Shown piece after piece: positions 48,780 to 61,616 of a DNA stretch of 64,000 nucleotides (position 1 is the stretch's first letter; each line of letters starts with the position of its first letter). A program made the position numbers and the translations under genes. Source of the stretch: Rhizophagus irregularis (Eukaryota; Glomeromycota; Glomeromycetes; Glomerales; Glomeraceae). The DNA lies in the NCBI RefSeq assembly GCF_026210795.1, contig NC_089443.1:992001-1056000 (forward strand), read 5' to 3'. The notes under the pieces were generated by a model that saw only the letters and a list, made by a program, of their open reading frames with translations, searched no databases and was not told the DNA's origin.

Positions 48780-48940
48780 TTTTTTATGTAAATCAATAAA
48801 TTCTTTTCATGAATTCTTTAAGACATATGAAATATTCCATAAAATATAAACTTTATTATCCCAACTTAAATTTATCATAATATGTATCTAAATGTTTACG
48901 TAAACTTCCACAATCTGCATAATCTAAAACAATCATGTAA
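48780..48940 (-). pseudogene. Kinase relic (hinge region)
   Basis: Minus-strand reading gives MIVLDYADCGSLRKHLDTYY, then WDNKVYILWNISY with breaks, matching the hinge/N-lobe end of TKL-type kinases. A plus-strand glycine-loop relic lies just to its right in the opposite orientation. Confidence 0.5.
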
Positions 48941-48956
48941 TTGTTTGTTTTGCTTG

Positions 48957-49022
48957 TTATATTGGGAATCAAATTTGATTTACCCAATATAACAGTTATT
49001 CGGCACTTCGTGCCGAATAACT
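48957..49022. repeat. Two adjacent palindromes
   Basis: A near-palindrome (ATATTGGGAATCAAA / TTTGATTTACCCAATAT) is followed by a perfect one, AGTTATTCGGCAC, TTC loop, GTGCCGAATAACT (48994-49022). They sit at the turning point between oppositely oriented kinase relics. Confidence 0.75.
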
Positions 49023-49023
49023 A

Positions 49024-49078
49024 TTAAATATATTGCAAAAGGCGGATTTGGTAAGGTTTATAAGATAAATTGGATTGA
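49024..49078 (+). pseudogene. Kinase glycine-loop relic
   Basis: IAKGGFGKVYKINWIDG is readable on the plus strand with no following kinase. Confidence 0.5.
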
Positions 49079-49289
49079 CGGGAATATATTTAATTGGGAT
49101 AGACGGAATTTATTTAATTAATTTACTTAATATAAATTAAAATTTAATACTAAAAAATTTATTTTTTTAAGATATATATCTTTAGGTAGCCGCCGAATAA
49201 GTGATTTATTGATATCACGTGATTTGAATATCATTTTCAATTATAAAAAATCACGTGATACCGGATAATCAATACTGTATTATCATTAC

Positions 49290-49385
49290 CACTAGTCCAT
49301 TTTTTAAAATATGTTTTGCATTACATACATTACACCATTTATATCCTTGGTAACATTCTTCACAAGAATTTATAGTTGGATAAAT
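49290..49385 (-). pseudogene. Cys-rich N-terminal relic that often precedes kinases of this type
   Basis: Minus-strand CEECYQGYKWCNVCNAKH has the C-x2-C...WC-x2-CN spacing of a short zinc-binding leader seen before many kinases of this fungal group. No following kinase is intact. The assignment is from family memory and is tentative. Confidence 0.35.
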
Positions 49386-49389
49386 TAAT

Positions 49390-50486
49390 TGTAATTAAAT
49401 GAAAACAAATTGCAGATTTTATATACAAAATTACAAAGTGTGGAACCAAATATAAAACAAATAAAATAACAAAAATAAATGTAACCAAACAATAAGTCCA
49501 AACATGATAGTAGATTGGTGATATACATGCTTACCGAAAATTTAGACCGTCTGCAAGTGATGCTATGATAAACTGCCACATCGATACTGTTTTTTCCGTT
49601 CGTAAGCATAGAGCTTGCTTTGCCGATTGGCATCAATGTTGGCAATTCAGACTATTTTCATACGCACATTATTCATAAAGTTTTGTGCGCAACCTATGAA
49701 GTCATATGCGCTTACTGTTATTTATTTATTTTATATATATAGGAGCGCATTATGAAATATCGCACAGGCGTCGAAAATTTAAAACTAACAGCTAAGTACG
49801 CCGCGCCAACTGCTCCATCACTGCACGTGATTAATGTGTCCTGTGATTCTGGCCAGCATTACGTTTTTAATCAAAATAAATTATTTAAAAAATTTATAAT
49901 TCCGGCCAGAATTACGTGTAATCGGCAACTGATTCAGCTTTCAGAGGGTCGTCAATCTTTTAGAGAGGTAATGATGAAAAGCAAATTAATATGAACTAAA
50001 TAATACTAACACATATAGTACCGTTGGAATAGTTGAATTACAATTGAATATTGATTTGGCATTTAGATATTTAACAAATTATCTATCTACGACGTAACCA
50101 AAATAATTTTAATTCTTTTTAATTTTTGTATTTGACATCAAAATAATTACGGTATTACGGTGATTTGATGTATTACCGCCCGTCACTATTACGTAAGTAA
50201 TTCCGACGTCAACTATATTTACACAACAGGTGCTACTGTGCTAGTACGCCAATAATAATCTATATAACCATGATCCCAATTGGTTATAAATTTTATTTAT
50301 TCTAAATTTATAATAATAAATAAATACATATAAATACATACTGTAAATTAAAACTTGATTGGTATAATTCGTAAAAAAAAAAAAATTATCCTCTAAACGC
50401 CCTTAAATAACGATTAATTCTTACCAACTTATCCTAATCCTACACTAATATGTAAATCTTAATTCATTGCCTGGAAAATTTAAACT
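49390..50486. other. 3' flank of the second minus-strand MACPF-like gene
   Basis: No supported gene. The 50150-50486 part resembles 63010-63284: both have GATTT(A/G)ATGTATTAC and then CCCAA(T/A)TGGTTATAAATT. The CCGGCCAGAATTACG near 49900 is a further relative of the promoter element. Confidence 0.45.
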
Positions 50487-52501
50487 CTAATGTCTCCCTT
50501 TTTTCAAAAAAAAAAAACTTATCATTAATACAATTATATGAAAACTAAAAAAAAAATATTAAAACAAATACCTGTATATGGATCAAATATTGCACACTTA
50601 ACCAATGGTCTTGTTTTATCGTTACCAATTTTCTTAATTTTTACTTGCCCATGTCTTTGTTTCAAAAAAAGACAATTAGTTTTTTCGGTAGAATATATGC
50701 TAACAAATTTTGGAGAAACTGATTTAAAACTATTATATTCCTTCTTTTTAAGAATAATTGTATCACAAGCACTAATGGTATGATAATTTGTAATTATAAG
50801 TGTATAAAATGTAAATTCAGGCAAATTTACAACTAGACGTTCCTTTAAACAATAAGCGAATGGGCATGCCTTAATTTTATTATTCTCTTCTTGAACATAA
50901 TAATAATGTCCGATAATAAGAGATTCATTTTTAGGATATTCGCTTAACACAGGAGTTCCTAAACAAATTGGGACTTTTGAATCATATTCAATTAGATTAT
51001 CTGTATCTGGTGCCTTAAAATCATTTTTCTGAACCTTTAATCGAGTACTAAAATCAAAATTGAAATCTCTATAATATCCGATTACCATCCACCCAATATT
51101 TAATTTACATTCACGCTTTTTAAAGATTTTAAATGGGTTTTGAACACGATGGATAATAAGACTCGGTAGCCTTCCATCAGATAGACAGAGAACTTGGCAA
51201 GTAAAAAAATCATTCTTTGATTTCGTTATATCCGTAACAGTTGCAAGAATTTTACAATCAACGTCTTCATTTTTAATAATTTTCTTGATGTCAGTCGGTA
51301 TCTCCAATTTAAATTGTATTGGTTTTCTATATTCTTCTAAAACAAGATCACATGTTTCGATGGTTGAGTGATGTATTGTTATTCCAACAGACTTAATGAT
51401 TTGTTCATGTAAATCTTTGGGTAAAAACTGAAAAATACTAATCGGATTGCGAAATTCTATACAATCCCAACGCCTATAATTATTTAAAGAGCCAACCCAA
51501 TTTCCTATATCTAAATTTTTAATATCATCAGGTTGTTTCCCTCCAATAATTTTCGTATATTTATAGCTATAATCATTTGATTTTTCTTTTAAATGAGTAG
51601 AAGTTCTTCCCATTTTTATTTTAAGGTCTTCTATACTTAATTTTCCACTTATTTTACCGGATTTTTCTGTAGAGAGGTTAACTGATTTCGCAAAATCATC
51701 ATAATGAATTCTTCCACCTAAAATAACTTCGGTTGGAATAAATTGACCGAAATCTTTAACAATTTGCTTAAATTGTTCAGCAGGATCTTCAGAACTTATG
51801 GCTTTTTTAACTACTTCAATAAATTCCTGTGTTGCTTCCAAATGCTCAAAGTTCAATTTCAATAACGCTTTACCATACTTTATAAAACTATAAGAGGAAT
51901 CGGTTTTAACTTGAGATGTTTTATTATTTGATGTCTTAAATGATTTTCCTATTCCTAACTTTACAAAATATTTTACATTAATATCAGCATTAAAAAATAA
52001 ATTTTTATCCATCATTTCTTCCTCACATGAACTAGAATTAAATTCTCCCGCTTTGCATTCTTCATTACCAATTTCTTCAAATATACAATCTTTCATTTCA
52101 AATGCTCTTTTGTCAGCTTTCTTAATTCCATCAGGAGCCATGGTACATCCATAATCTAATTTACGTAATTGGTTCAGAACCTTCCAATTAAATTTTGAAC
52201 ATGTCGTCAAACTTAGAATACGAGTGTCTTCGCTTTTATGCACAATTTCAACTAAAGAAATATTCTCTTCTTCCTCAAACGCTATTTCTGCAAATCTACT
52301 ATTACCATACTTCCTTACAAACGATAATGTAGAATTGATAATACCCCTATCATCGAGTCGTTGGCGAATTTTTGATAAGTTTTCCGAAAGATTTAATTGA
52401 ATAAATTGAGGTGGTTGCAATGTTTTTTGGTCTATATATTCTACTGTTATCCCTACATTATTAGCAGTTTTATTGAAAATACCTCCAAAACCAAAAGACA
52501 T
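50487..52501 (-). CDS. MACPF-like protein, second divergent pair
   Basis: The ATG is at 52501-52499. Exon 1 is 52501-50572, the intron 50571-50498 starts GTATTTG, and the short exon 2 at 50497-50487 ends the protein with GRH; 646 aa. Same order as the gene at 35113-37136: N-terminal domain (LNLSENLSKIRQRLDD), LDYGCTMAPDGIKKADKRAF, MACPF-like FGQFIPTEVILGGRIHYDDF, and the C-terminal region with KLNIGWMVIGYY. No signal peptide is evident. It shares a 331-base promoter with the giant gene at 52833. The terminal exon and its phase differ from the paralogs, giving a different last few residues. Confidence 0.85.
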
Positions 52502-52832
52502 GACAGTAAATAATTTTTTGTTTGTTTATTTTTATTTATTTTATTTTATTTTATTTATTTTATTTTTATTTTTATTTTTATTTTTTTTTAAAAAAAAAAA
52601 AAAAGGTTATTCGACGCACAAGATTCTATTGTTACGTTACGTTACCATAAATAAACCAATAAATAACATTCCTGAATTAAACACCCCTAAAAAAATGCTT
52701 TCTGGCCAGAATTATGCAGAATTATAAATATAAAAAGATGCTTAATTTCGGAATTGCAAGTTCGGTGACGACTACATAATTATCTGTTCCTTTCACGCAA
52801 AAAAAAAAGATTTTCTTATATCTCTACTCAAC
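52502..52832. promoter_or_regulatory. Bidirectional promoter, second unit
   Basis: Carries TTCTGGCCAGAATTATG (around 52700-52716, with the palindromic core TTCTGGCCAGAA) and a weaker AGAATTAT just after. It aligns with the 13.1 kb interval (AAACACCCC, GTTCCTTTCACGC). A long A/T run next to the minus-strand ATG is common to all copies. Confidence 0.55.
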
Positions 52833-55800
52833 ATGACTACAGATACACTAGAACAATGTGTTAAGAAATATAATCTAAGATATTATAAATATGATGAATT
52901 TAATAAAATAGAAGAGATAGGCGGTGGATTAGCTGGTAAAGTGTATAAAGCGAACTGGAAACAAAATGGAAAATGTTTAGTGTTGAAGTCGTTTAGTTTA
53001 GACAACGTTAAAGAAATTATCTACGAGGTACGTATCTGAAGAGAGAAACATGAATCAAAGTGTGCCTTATTAAGAATAATTGTTCTATTTTTAGATAAAG
53101 TTATATCATAAAGTTAACATTAACGATGTAATGATAAAATTTTACGGAATATCTAAAACCGATTCAGGTAGATAATTTTTATTTTTGTAGTTACTACGGA
53201 GCACGATTTAGTTAAATCAATCTTATAACATACTGGCGTGTTCTGCAAACGGAATGTTTTTTTATTCTATTTTATTTTATTTTTTAAAATATTAAAAGAT
53301 GATTTTGAAATTTTTAGATAAAGAATATTTATTAGTAAAGGAATATGCAGAAGGAGGTACACTTCGTAATTATTTGGAAGCGAAATTTCTTTCACTAAAT
53401 TGGGAAAGTAAATACGGATTAGCCTTTCAATTGTCAAGTGCAATAAACTGTTTACATGAAAATGGAATAGCACATAAAGATTTACATTCAAATAATATAC
53501 TTGTCCATCAAAATTCAATTAAACTGGCGGACTTTGGGTTAAGTAGACGTATTAGGGATGCTGGTCAAATTTCATTAAATAAATTTGATACAATTCCTTA
53601 TATTGGCCCAGAAGTATTTGGTATTATAGGAGAAAATTCACGGTATTTAAATACATCAGAAGAGGATAAGCAAATAGAAAAGCTGAAAAAAAGTGATATT
53701 TATAGTATTGGAGTGATATTTTGGGAATTGTCTAGCGGCAAAAAACCTTTTGCTGATATAAAATATGATTTGTCTTTGGCTGAGAGAATTGCGCAAGGAT
53801 CAAGAGAAAAAATAGTAGAGGGGACACCTGAAGGATATTCTGTTCTTTATTCAAGTAAGTAATGACTTTTACGATAGATTTGGTACAAAGAATGAACCAA
53901 AAAACGTAAAATACTAAGAATCAAAGGACGTACCAAATAATAAAACTAATTATTTCTTAATTTATATAGAGTGTTGGAATCCTGATCCGGACGAAAGACC
54001 AACAATTGAAGAGATTGTTAATACTTTAACTCCAATGTTATCACAACAAATAATTCAAAATCTTAAACTGAATCATGGATTATTTTTGAATGGGCATAAA
54101 ATAGAACCTAGTAAGCGAGCCGTACTCTTTGAAGATGGTATATTGAATATGAGTTTATACGAAGGACAACCCATGGTATATACCTCTATAAATGACCGTA
54201 GCTCTTGTGACAATTTATTAAGTTTTAATTCTAATGATAATGAGGCTGAACTTAACGAAGCTCTACAACCATCAGATATATGCATCAATTTTCCTATCGC
54301 TGAAATTACTTATACCGCTGCATTATCAGAATCATTTTCAAACTTTATGGATGATGGTGAAGGAACATTGTATAAAACATATGGTCATCTATTCGCGAAG
54401 AGAGTTTTAACTGGTGGTAAAATATTTATAGATGGCTTTAAACGAGCCACTTCAACGGAAGAAGAAATGTTTAAATCTTTCTTAACTGTAGCATATGATT
54501 CAGCCAAATACGATAAAAAAAATCCGTTTAATAATATATCCGCTCTGGATTTTTTCCCAAAAATAAGAACATCAGATGGAGAGGACTTAAGCGAACCTCA
54601 TAAATTGGCTAATTGGTTGAATACTTTATATCAAATGAATAAGCCTGATATAATTTCTTATAATGACCTTATCCCTATTACTGAAAAAAAATTAAGTTTT
54701 GGTACTACAACATCATTAATAGACGAAAAACAACCTGGAATTGCTAATTTTAAAGAAAGATTAAGTTTAAAAGAGTGGGTTGGAGATTCAATATACGCCA
54801 ATATAACGAAATGGATCAAAGAATTTCGTCTACTTCAAGGTTTAATAGTAAATAAATATTCTTCTGAATTAGAAAATAGCAAGAAAATTTCTATTGATAT
54901 CGGCAATATTCCTGATATATATTCAATTGATGAATCTTATTTGAAAATTATTAAGCCGACAACAAATTTAGAAAAATTTTTTGTAAATAATAATATATAC
55001 TCCTTTAGTAAAAATATCGAATCTGATGGTAAAAGTCATGAGGATGGAACAATGATACACTTGACGACAAATTTGAAAGAAAGCTTTAAACCTATTAACA
55101 TATTTTTAGATAACTCTTTATCAATTAATAAAAAAGCTATTCGATCTAATAATTCAAATTATGGAGATTATACACATTTTATAATGAAATATGAAAAATA
55201 TAGGATTATATTGAATAAGGATGACATTAATCCTTCAAAAGAATTTAAACAAGCTATAGAGCAAGCACTTGAAGATATGAAACCACTTATATTTTTAAAA
55301 GATGTATTTGATGAGTATGGACTTTTTTTCCCGTTAAGTATTATCTTGGGGAAATCTCTTAAAAATACTTTACCAAACTCCTCCTTATCTTCTAATTTCG
55401 AGAATATCGAAAAGGTTGATTTAGGATCACCACCATTTGAACCTTTAAGATCGTTCTTAGGAAAATTGAATATTTCTTATTTTTTACCGAAAAAAGGAAA
55501 TATTGTCAAAATAAGCGATTTACCTGACTGGATACAAAATATGGATGATAATTTAGAAATTATTGAATTTGATAAAGTAATCCCTTTATATAAAATCCTT
55601 GAAGCAGGACAACAGAAAAAAATAGATTATATCTTAAATACGAAAGATAATTTCAAAATTATTATGACGGGATTAGTTGATTTAAAAGGTTTTAATATCG
55701 ACACTGAAAATGAAAAGAGAATAAATATAGATCCTACGTTAGAAGATGAAAATTATGAAGTTTTTGGGTCAATTATTTCAAAAAAAAGTCATTCAAGATT

Positions 55801-58800
55801 AGATGAATTTTTTGTTACATTTGAATCATACGACTATAGCGGATTTTCTGCGATAATAAACAAATTATCGGAAACAAATATTAATGTAAAAGAATGTTAT
55901 ATTATATGGATTATTATTGGAAATCCTTCAAGTTTATCAGTATTTAGCCCAAAAAATCGGGATTGTCAAGTTGATTATTTTTCCATTACATTACAACCTA
56001 ATCTATTAGATTATCGTATTGTGACTCCTTTCTCACTATCTCAAGGAAATACTATTTTTTTTAATTCACATTCTACAAATTTTGAACCTAATAAAGGCAT
56101 CAAATTAATAGATTGGTCTTATAATTCTATTAGAATTGAAATGATTAAACCAATTATTAACGTCAATGAATCAAACAAAGTTTATTCGGCTCGAAGTGTA
56201 ATTTCTGATAGTTATGATTATAAAATAGGCATTTTTAGTGTATCTTCAGATTACAAAAACTTAAAGGTTGATAATGAAAAAGTGGATGAAATTCCTATTG
56301 GGTCAATTGGACACAATTTAACCAAAGAGAAATTTGTAAAAGGTACGATAGATTTATTATTATTATAATTATTTTTTTTCCAACGATTCATTTCAAAAAA
56401 TCTAATCGAAAGTTTTTTTTTATTGTTATACATAATAAAATAATTAAGAACTGATGATAATTTTTCCATTCACTATTCCGTTTACTAAATTCCTTCCTTT
56501 AATTGACGAAATTAGAAACATTCTTAATGAAGTCATTGAGATAACACAAGCAGCTGAATATAATAAAAGAATTTGTAATGCACTAAAGCAACGAGTTCAT
56601 GCCGTAGACTTAGCCGTGTTTGATCTTAAAGTTCAAAGAAATAATAATCAAGAATATTTTAATGGAAATAATTATCTACATTTGCAAAATTTAATTACTA
56701 TTATAACAAATATTAAAAAATTTATGAAAAATATTTCTCAAATGATAACTTTGTTAAAATTAAAATATATACTACCAGAAAATATAGAGAAAGCTCTTAA
56801 AGAATTATGCGGAGATTTTGACGTTTGTATAATCAAAATAGATGCAACAAATTTTACCACTACGATCAAGGATCAAATTCGTCCCGAAGAAGATGAACAA
56901 AACTTAAAAGCCGATCAAGATGATTTAAATAAAGTAAGTTAACATTATTTTACATTATGCGTATAACATATAATTAACTATCCCTATAATTTTAGTATTT
57001 TGGACAAATAGTTGGAGTTGACGACAAAGACAAAGAAGAAATGATTTCAAAAATCAATAAAATCAGTATAATGAAAAGTACAATGGAAAAACTTTTGGAT
57101 AAGCAAATGGATAATGAATATAACCAAAAAAAATCTCAATCAAAAATCGATGAAATTTTTCAAGCACATCAAATAATATTTTCTGATTACAAAAAAACTG
57201 ACAAGAAACCACGTAAGGATGGGATTGTGACTAAATGGGTTAGTGTTAAAAATGAAGAAGAAGAATATGCATTTAAAAGCATATCTGAGGAAAACAAAAT
57301 TAGCGTACAAAATCAAGTTATAATTCTTAGAGAACTTCACAATTGGCAGAATATAATAAAATTTTACGGTCTTACTAATTATGAAAATAAATGGTATTTA
57401 GTAACTGAATGGGCTGAACATGGAAATTTACGTGAATTTTATACAAATAATAAAAATTCATTTGATCCTAAACTAAAATTACGTATTTCTCTTGATATTG
57501 CTCGTGGGTTAAATTTTTTAAGGACTGTAGAGGTAAAGTATAAAGTCTTAAGTCCTTTTGATCGCTTCATTGTTTAATTTGATTTTTTATTATTATTTTT
57601 TTTTTTTAGATTTTTCATCGTGATATTAGAGCTGAGAATGTATTGATCACAAATAATAATACAGCAAAACTAACGAATTTTAAATTAAGTCGCTCATATA
57701 AGGCAGATACGCAGAATCAAGACAATAATTTAGAACAAATTCGGTACTGCGCTCCTGAAATATTACAGAGGACTTCAGGCTTCAAATACAATAATAAATG
57801 TGAAGTTTATAGCTTTGGAATTTTACTTTGGGAAATTTCAGAAGAAAAAACTCCATACGAAAATTTGGATGATTTTGTAGAAATAACTAAACTTGTACTT
57901 GATAAATATCGGGAACCATTTTCTGAAAATAGTCAAAAAATGCCGGATGAATTCAAAAACCTAGCACTTGATGGTATGAGGAACAAAAATTATATTTAAA
58001 TTTCCATAAGATACGTAAGGTATTAATTATTAATTTTTTTATTTAGCCGTTGATCACAACCCAGAATCTAGGCCAAAACTTACAACAATGATTATAGTTC
58101 TTAGCGATTGTCTCGAATCTTTCGATTCGCACACATCTTCATCTAAATACATGACACATGCTGAAGCAGCAAAAAAACATGAAATGATCGGTTTAATTAC
58201 TGAAATTAGAGATCTTCTCGACAAAATCGGTGAAACAGTACAAGCAGCTGAACATAATAAGCGAATTTGTAAAGCATTGAAACAGCGAGTTTATGTTGTG
58301 TATTTAGCTATACTTGATCTTAAAGTTCATGGAGACGATAAAGAGTGTTTTAATGAAAATCGTCAATATCTACAAAATTTAGTTGATGTTATAAAGAAAA
58401 TTAGAGAATTTGTAGCAGATATTTCTCAAATGACAACTTTGTTAAAGTCAAATTATAATCAACCGAAAAATATTGAGAAAACTTTCAAAGAATTATGTAA
58501 AGAATTTGACAATTGTATAATAGGCATAGATTTATCAAAATTTAACACTACGATTAAAAACGAAATTCATCCCGAAGAAGAAGCTGAAGCATTAAAATCC
58601 GATCAAGACGAATTAAATAACGTAAGCCTATAGTGATTTTATATATTATTCGCAAGTTTAATATTAACATTATTAAATTATTTAGTATTTTGAAATTGCC
58701 GAAATTGGAGTTGATAATGAGGACAATAAGAAAAAGCTTCTAAAAGTCAATAAAATGAACAATGATATGGAAGAATTTTTGGACAAGCAAATGGAAAATG

Positions 58801-60446
58801 AAAACAACTCAAAAGTACATCAATCGAAAAATGATGAAATTTTTCAAGAAAATCAATTAATATTTTCTGATTATAAAAAAACTGACAAAGAACCACGTAA
58901 GGATGGGAATGTGACAAAGTGGGTTAATGTTAAAAATGAGGATGAAGAGTATGCATTTAAAAGTATATCCGAAAAAGATAAAAGAAGCGTGCAAAATCAA
59001 GTTACAATTCTTAGAGAACTTCACGATTGGCAGAATATAATAAAATTTTACGGTCTTACTAATGATGGAAATAAATGGTATTTAGTAACCGAATGGGCTG
59101 AACATGGAAATTTACGTGAATTTTATAGAAATAATAAAAATTCATTCGATACCAAGCTAAAATTACGCGTATCCCTCGATATTGCTCGTGGATTGAATTT
59201 TTTAAGAACTGTAGAGGTAAAATATTAGATTTAAAAATTTTATTGGTCGTTAGTCGTTACCTTAATCAATAATTTTTTTTTTTGAAATTTTTTTTTAGAT
59301 TTTTCATCGTGATATTAGGGCTGAGAATGTATTAATCACAAATACAAAAAATACAGCAAAACTTACAAATTTTAAATTAAGTCGCTCATATAATGCAGAT
59401 ACGCTAAATCAACACCATAATTTAGAACAGATTCGTTATTGTGCTCCTGAAATACTGGAGAGGACCAAAGGCTTCAAATACAATAATAAATGTGAAGTTT
59501 ATAGCTTTGGAATTTTACTTTGGGAAATTTCCGAAGAAAAAACTCCATATGAAAATCATAATGATTTTGTAGAAATAACTAAACTTGTACTTGATAAATA
59601 TCGGGAACCATTTTCTGAAAATAGTCAAAAAATGCCGGATGAATTCAAAAACCTAGCGCTTGATGGTATGTGAAATAAAATTTATAATTTAAATTTTCTC
59701 AAAAAATACATAATGTATAAATCGTTCTTTTTTTTTATCTGTATTTAGCTGTTAATCACGACCCAGAATTTAGGCCAAAAATTACGACAATGTTTGAAAT
59801 TCTTAGTAATTGTTTCAAATCTTTTGAAAACTCTTCACACATACCTTTACAAGACAAAAAAAACGTATTACCAAAGCATGTTCCAAAACTACCAGACTTC
59901 GAATCATTTAATTACATGACACTCGCTGAAGCAGCAAAACAACATAAAAGGGTTGATAAACAAGGCAAACTCGTCGGAGATATAAAGACTGCATATAAGT
60001 GTTTCGAAGCGTATGCAAACTCCAATACGACAACCCGTAATCAAATTATGGCAAAATATTATAAAGCGTATTATATTTCAAAAAAATATGTTGAAGGTCC
60101 TCCTGATAAAGAAAAAATTGTTGCTGAACTATTTAAAGAAGTTGCTGATGATAAAGCAAATGAATTTCCTGATGCGAAACTAAAATATGGATTTTGCTTA
60201 TATAAAGGTGAAGGCGTTGAAAAGAATCTAACAGAAGCTCTCAAATATTTTGAACAAGCTGCTGAACATGGTTATATGGTAGCAATGTATAATGCTGGAA
60301 AACTGTACTATGAAGGAGTTAGTGGAATTGGAAAAGTTGTTGTTGAAAAGAATGTTGACAAAGCTACTTATTATATGAAATTAGCTAATTATCATAATTA
60401 TGAACCAGCTATCAAATTTTGTAAAGATAATAACATTCCATTATAA
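52833..60446 (+). CDS. Giant kinase-MACPF-(four-helix bundle-pseudokinase)x2-Sel1 protein, copy 2
   Basis: Same 11-exon structure as copy 1, all junctions in phase: 52833-53027, 53095-53167, 53318-53854, 53970-56342, 56449-56933, 56996-57532, 57610-57973, 58047-58621, 58686-59216, 59299-59665, 59749-60446 (2244 aa). Exons 1, 2, 3, 5 and 6 have exactly the lengths of copy 1. The kinase has IGGGLAGKVYKA, LVLKSF, HKDLHSNN and ADFGLSR. MACPF-like signatures are YGHLFAKRVLTGGKIF and YGLFFPLSIILGKSL. The two bundles begin ELMIIFPFTIPF and, in exon 8, EIRDLLDKIGETVQ. Both pseudokinases have HRDIRAEN and TNFKLSRSY (NFK for DFG). The last exon has Sel1 repeats (LKYGFCLYKGEGVEKNLTEA). No lesion was found, so it is probably expressed. 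The effector role is inferred. Confidence 0.85.
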
Positions 60447-61418
60447 TTTCCTATTATTTATTCTAATAATGAACAAATTTGTAAATTGTAAGTTTGTATA
60501 TTATAAAAGAAATACAGTATACATTGTATTAGACATAAAAAAGTCCATAATCTTATAATTGAGCCTTTACAAATATAGTATTATAAAATTTTGTGATTTA
60601 TGTTGAGTTTACTTCATAATTTTAAACTTTAATCATTCGAAATTAAAATGTTTGTTACACGCTATAGTATGATTATGGATGGCAACGGTCAGTCATGGTC
60701 AGTCATCGGTCGGTCTTAACCGGTCAAGAACCTTTGACCGACCGTTCTTACTGACCGCTATGGCTGACCGTTTGACCGACCGTTCTTACTGACCGCTATG
60801 GCTGACCGTTTGACCGATCGTTTGACTGATCAGTATCAAAAATAGGTATCGGTTGGTCAAAGAACCTAACTAAACGTTTTTATCAAAATGATTAAATGTT
60901 ACGAACAGAACCCCGAAATATATATAAAAAGGTAAGGTGGCCTTCAAACTTTTTACTAATAGCTATACGCAAGGGTTTTCTATAAGTTCGGTACGCAAAA
61001 TTACCTCTTACTTTGGATAATTGGAAAAAATACGCAAATTAATTTCCTAACCACCGATCATGTGATTTACCTATTGTTTGTTGATCAAACTTCACGTTTA
61101 TCCTTAACGTTTATCGAAGAAAAATTTTTAATAACTTTTTATATGTCACATAATTATATAATGTAATGTGCACGCATTACACATTTTTTTGTACTAAATA
61201 AAGTGCTACATATTTTTTTGCACTATTAGTTATTTTTATTTATCTCATCAGCCAAATTACAATTACTAAAAATACGTCTGACCGTGGCTAAAAAATCCTC
61301 AGGTTGTACGCAAATCAATACCTAACTCCGTAAAATTTCTCTATGCTGGCGACGCAATTATGCACCATACCCCTACATATATATTTCTGGGTCCTTTACG
61401 AACCATGATTTCATATTA
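60447..61418. other. 3' flank and spacer
   Basis: No gene seen apart from the tandem repeat at 60733-60820. Confidence 0.45.
60733..60820. repeat. 38-bp tandem repeat rich in GACCG
   Basis: Units start at 60733, 60771 and 60809 (the last partial), each beginning TTTGACCGACCG and ending GGCTGACCG. Just upstream (60680-60730) the complementary GGTCAGT/CGGTCGGTC sequence occurs, so the region can fold back on itself. Confidence 0.85.
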
Positions 61419-61616
61419 CAGCTGATTTTAAAAAGGTTGGGACACTTAGCAAATTTTAAAGATTCAGTAAAGCTTGATATAAAATAAAAATTATACGCTA
61501 ATTTTGGAGTACTATTCCGAGAATGGTGGTTTAATTTTATCTTATTTTGAGCTTTACCGAATATTTCTGAGTTCTTTAAAATTTGCTAAGTGTCCCGACC
61601 TTTTTGAAATCAGCTG
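61419..61616. mobile_element. 198-bp mariner-like MITE
   Basis: Terminal inverted repeats of 44 bp with two differences begin CAGCTGATTT and include GGGACACTTAGC. The element is flanked by TA on both sides (61417-61418, 61617-61618), as for Tc1/mariner insertions. The inner part continues as a weaker palindrome. There is no coding capacity. Confidence 0.85.

Noticed and set aside
49385..49645. 86-codon minus-strand frame
   Set aside because: No family, no exon signals, and the end is low-complexity Phe/Tyr/Cys.
60733..60820. CRISPR-like array
   Set aside because: Units are directly adjacent with no spacers, and the genome is eukaryotic.
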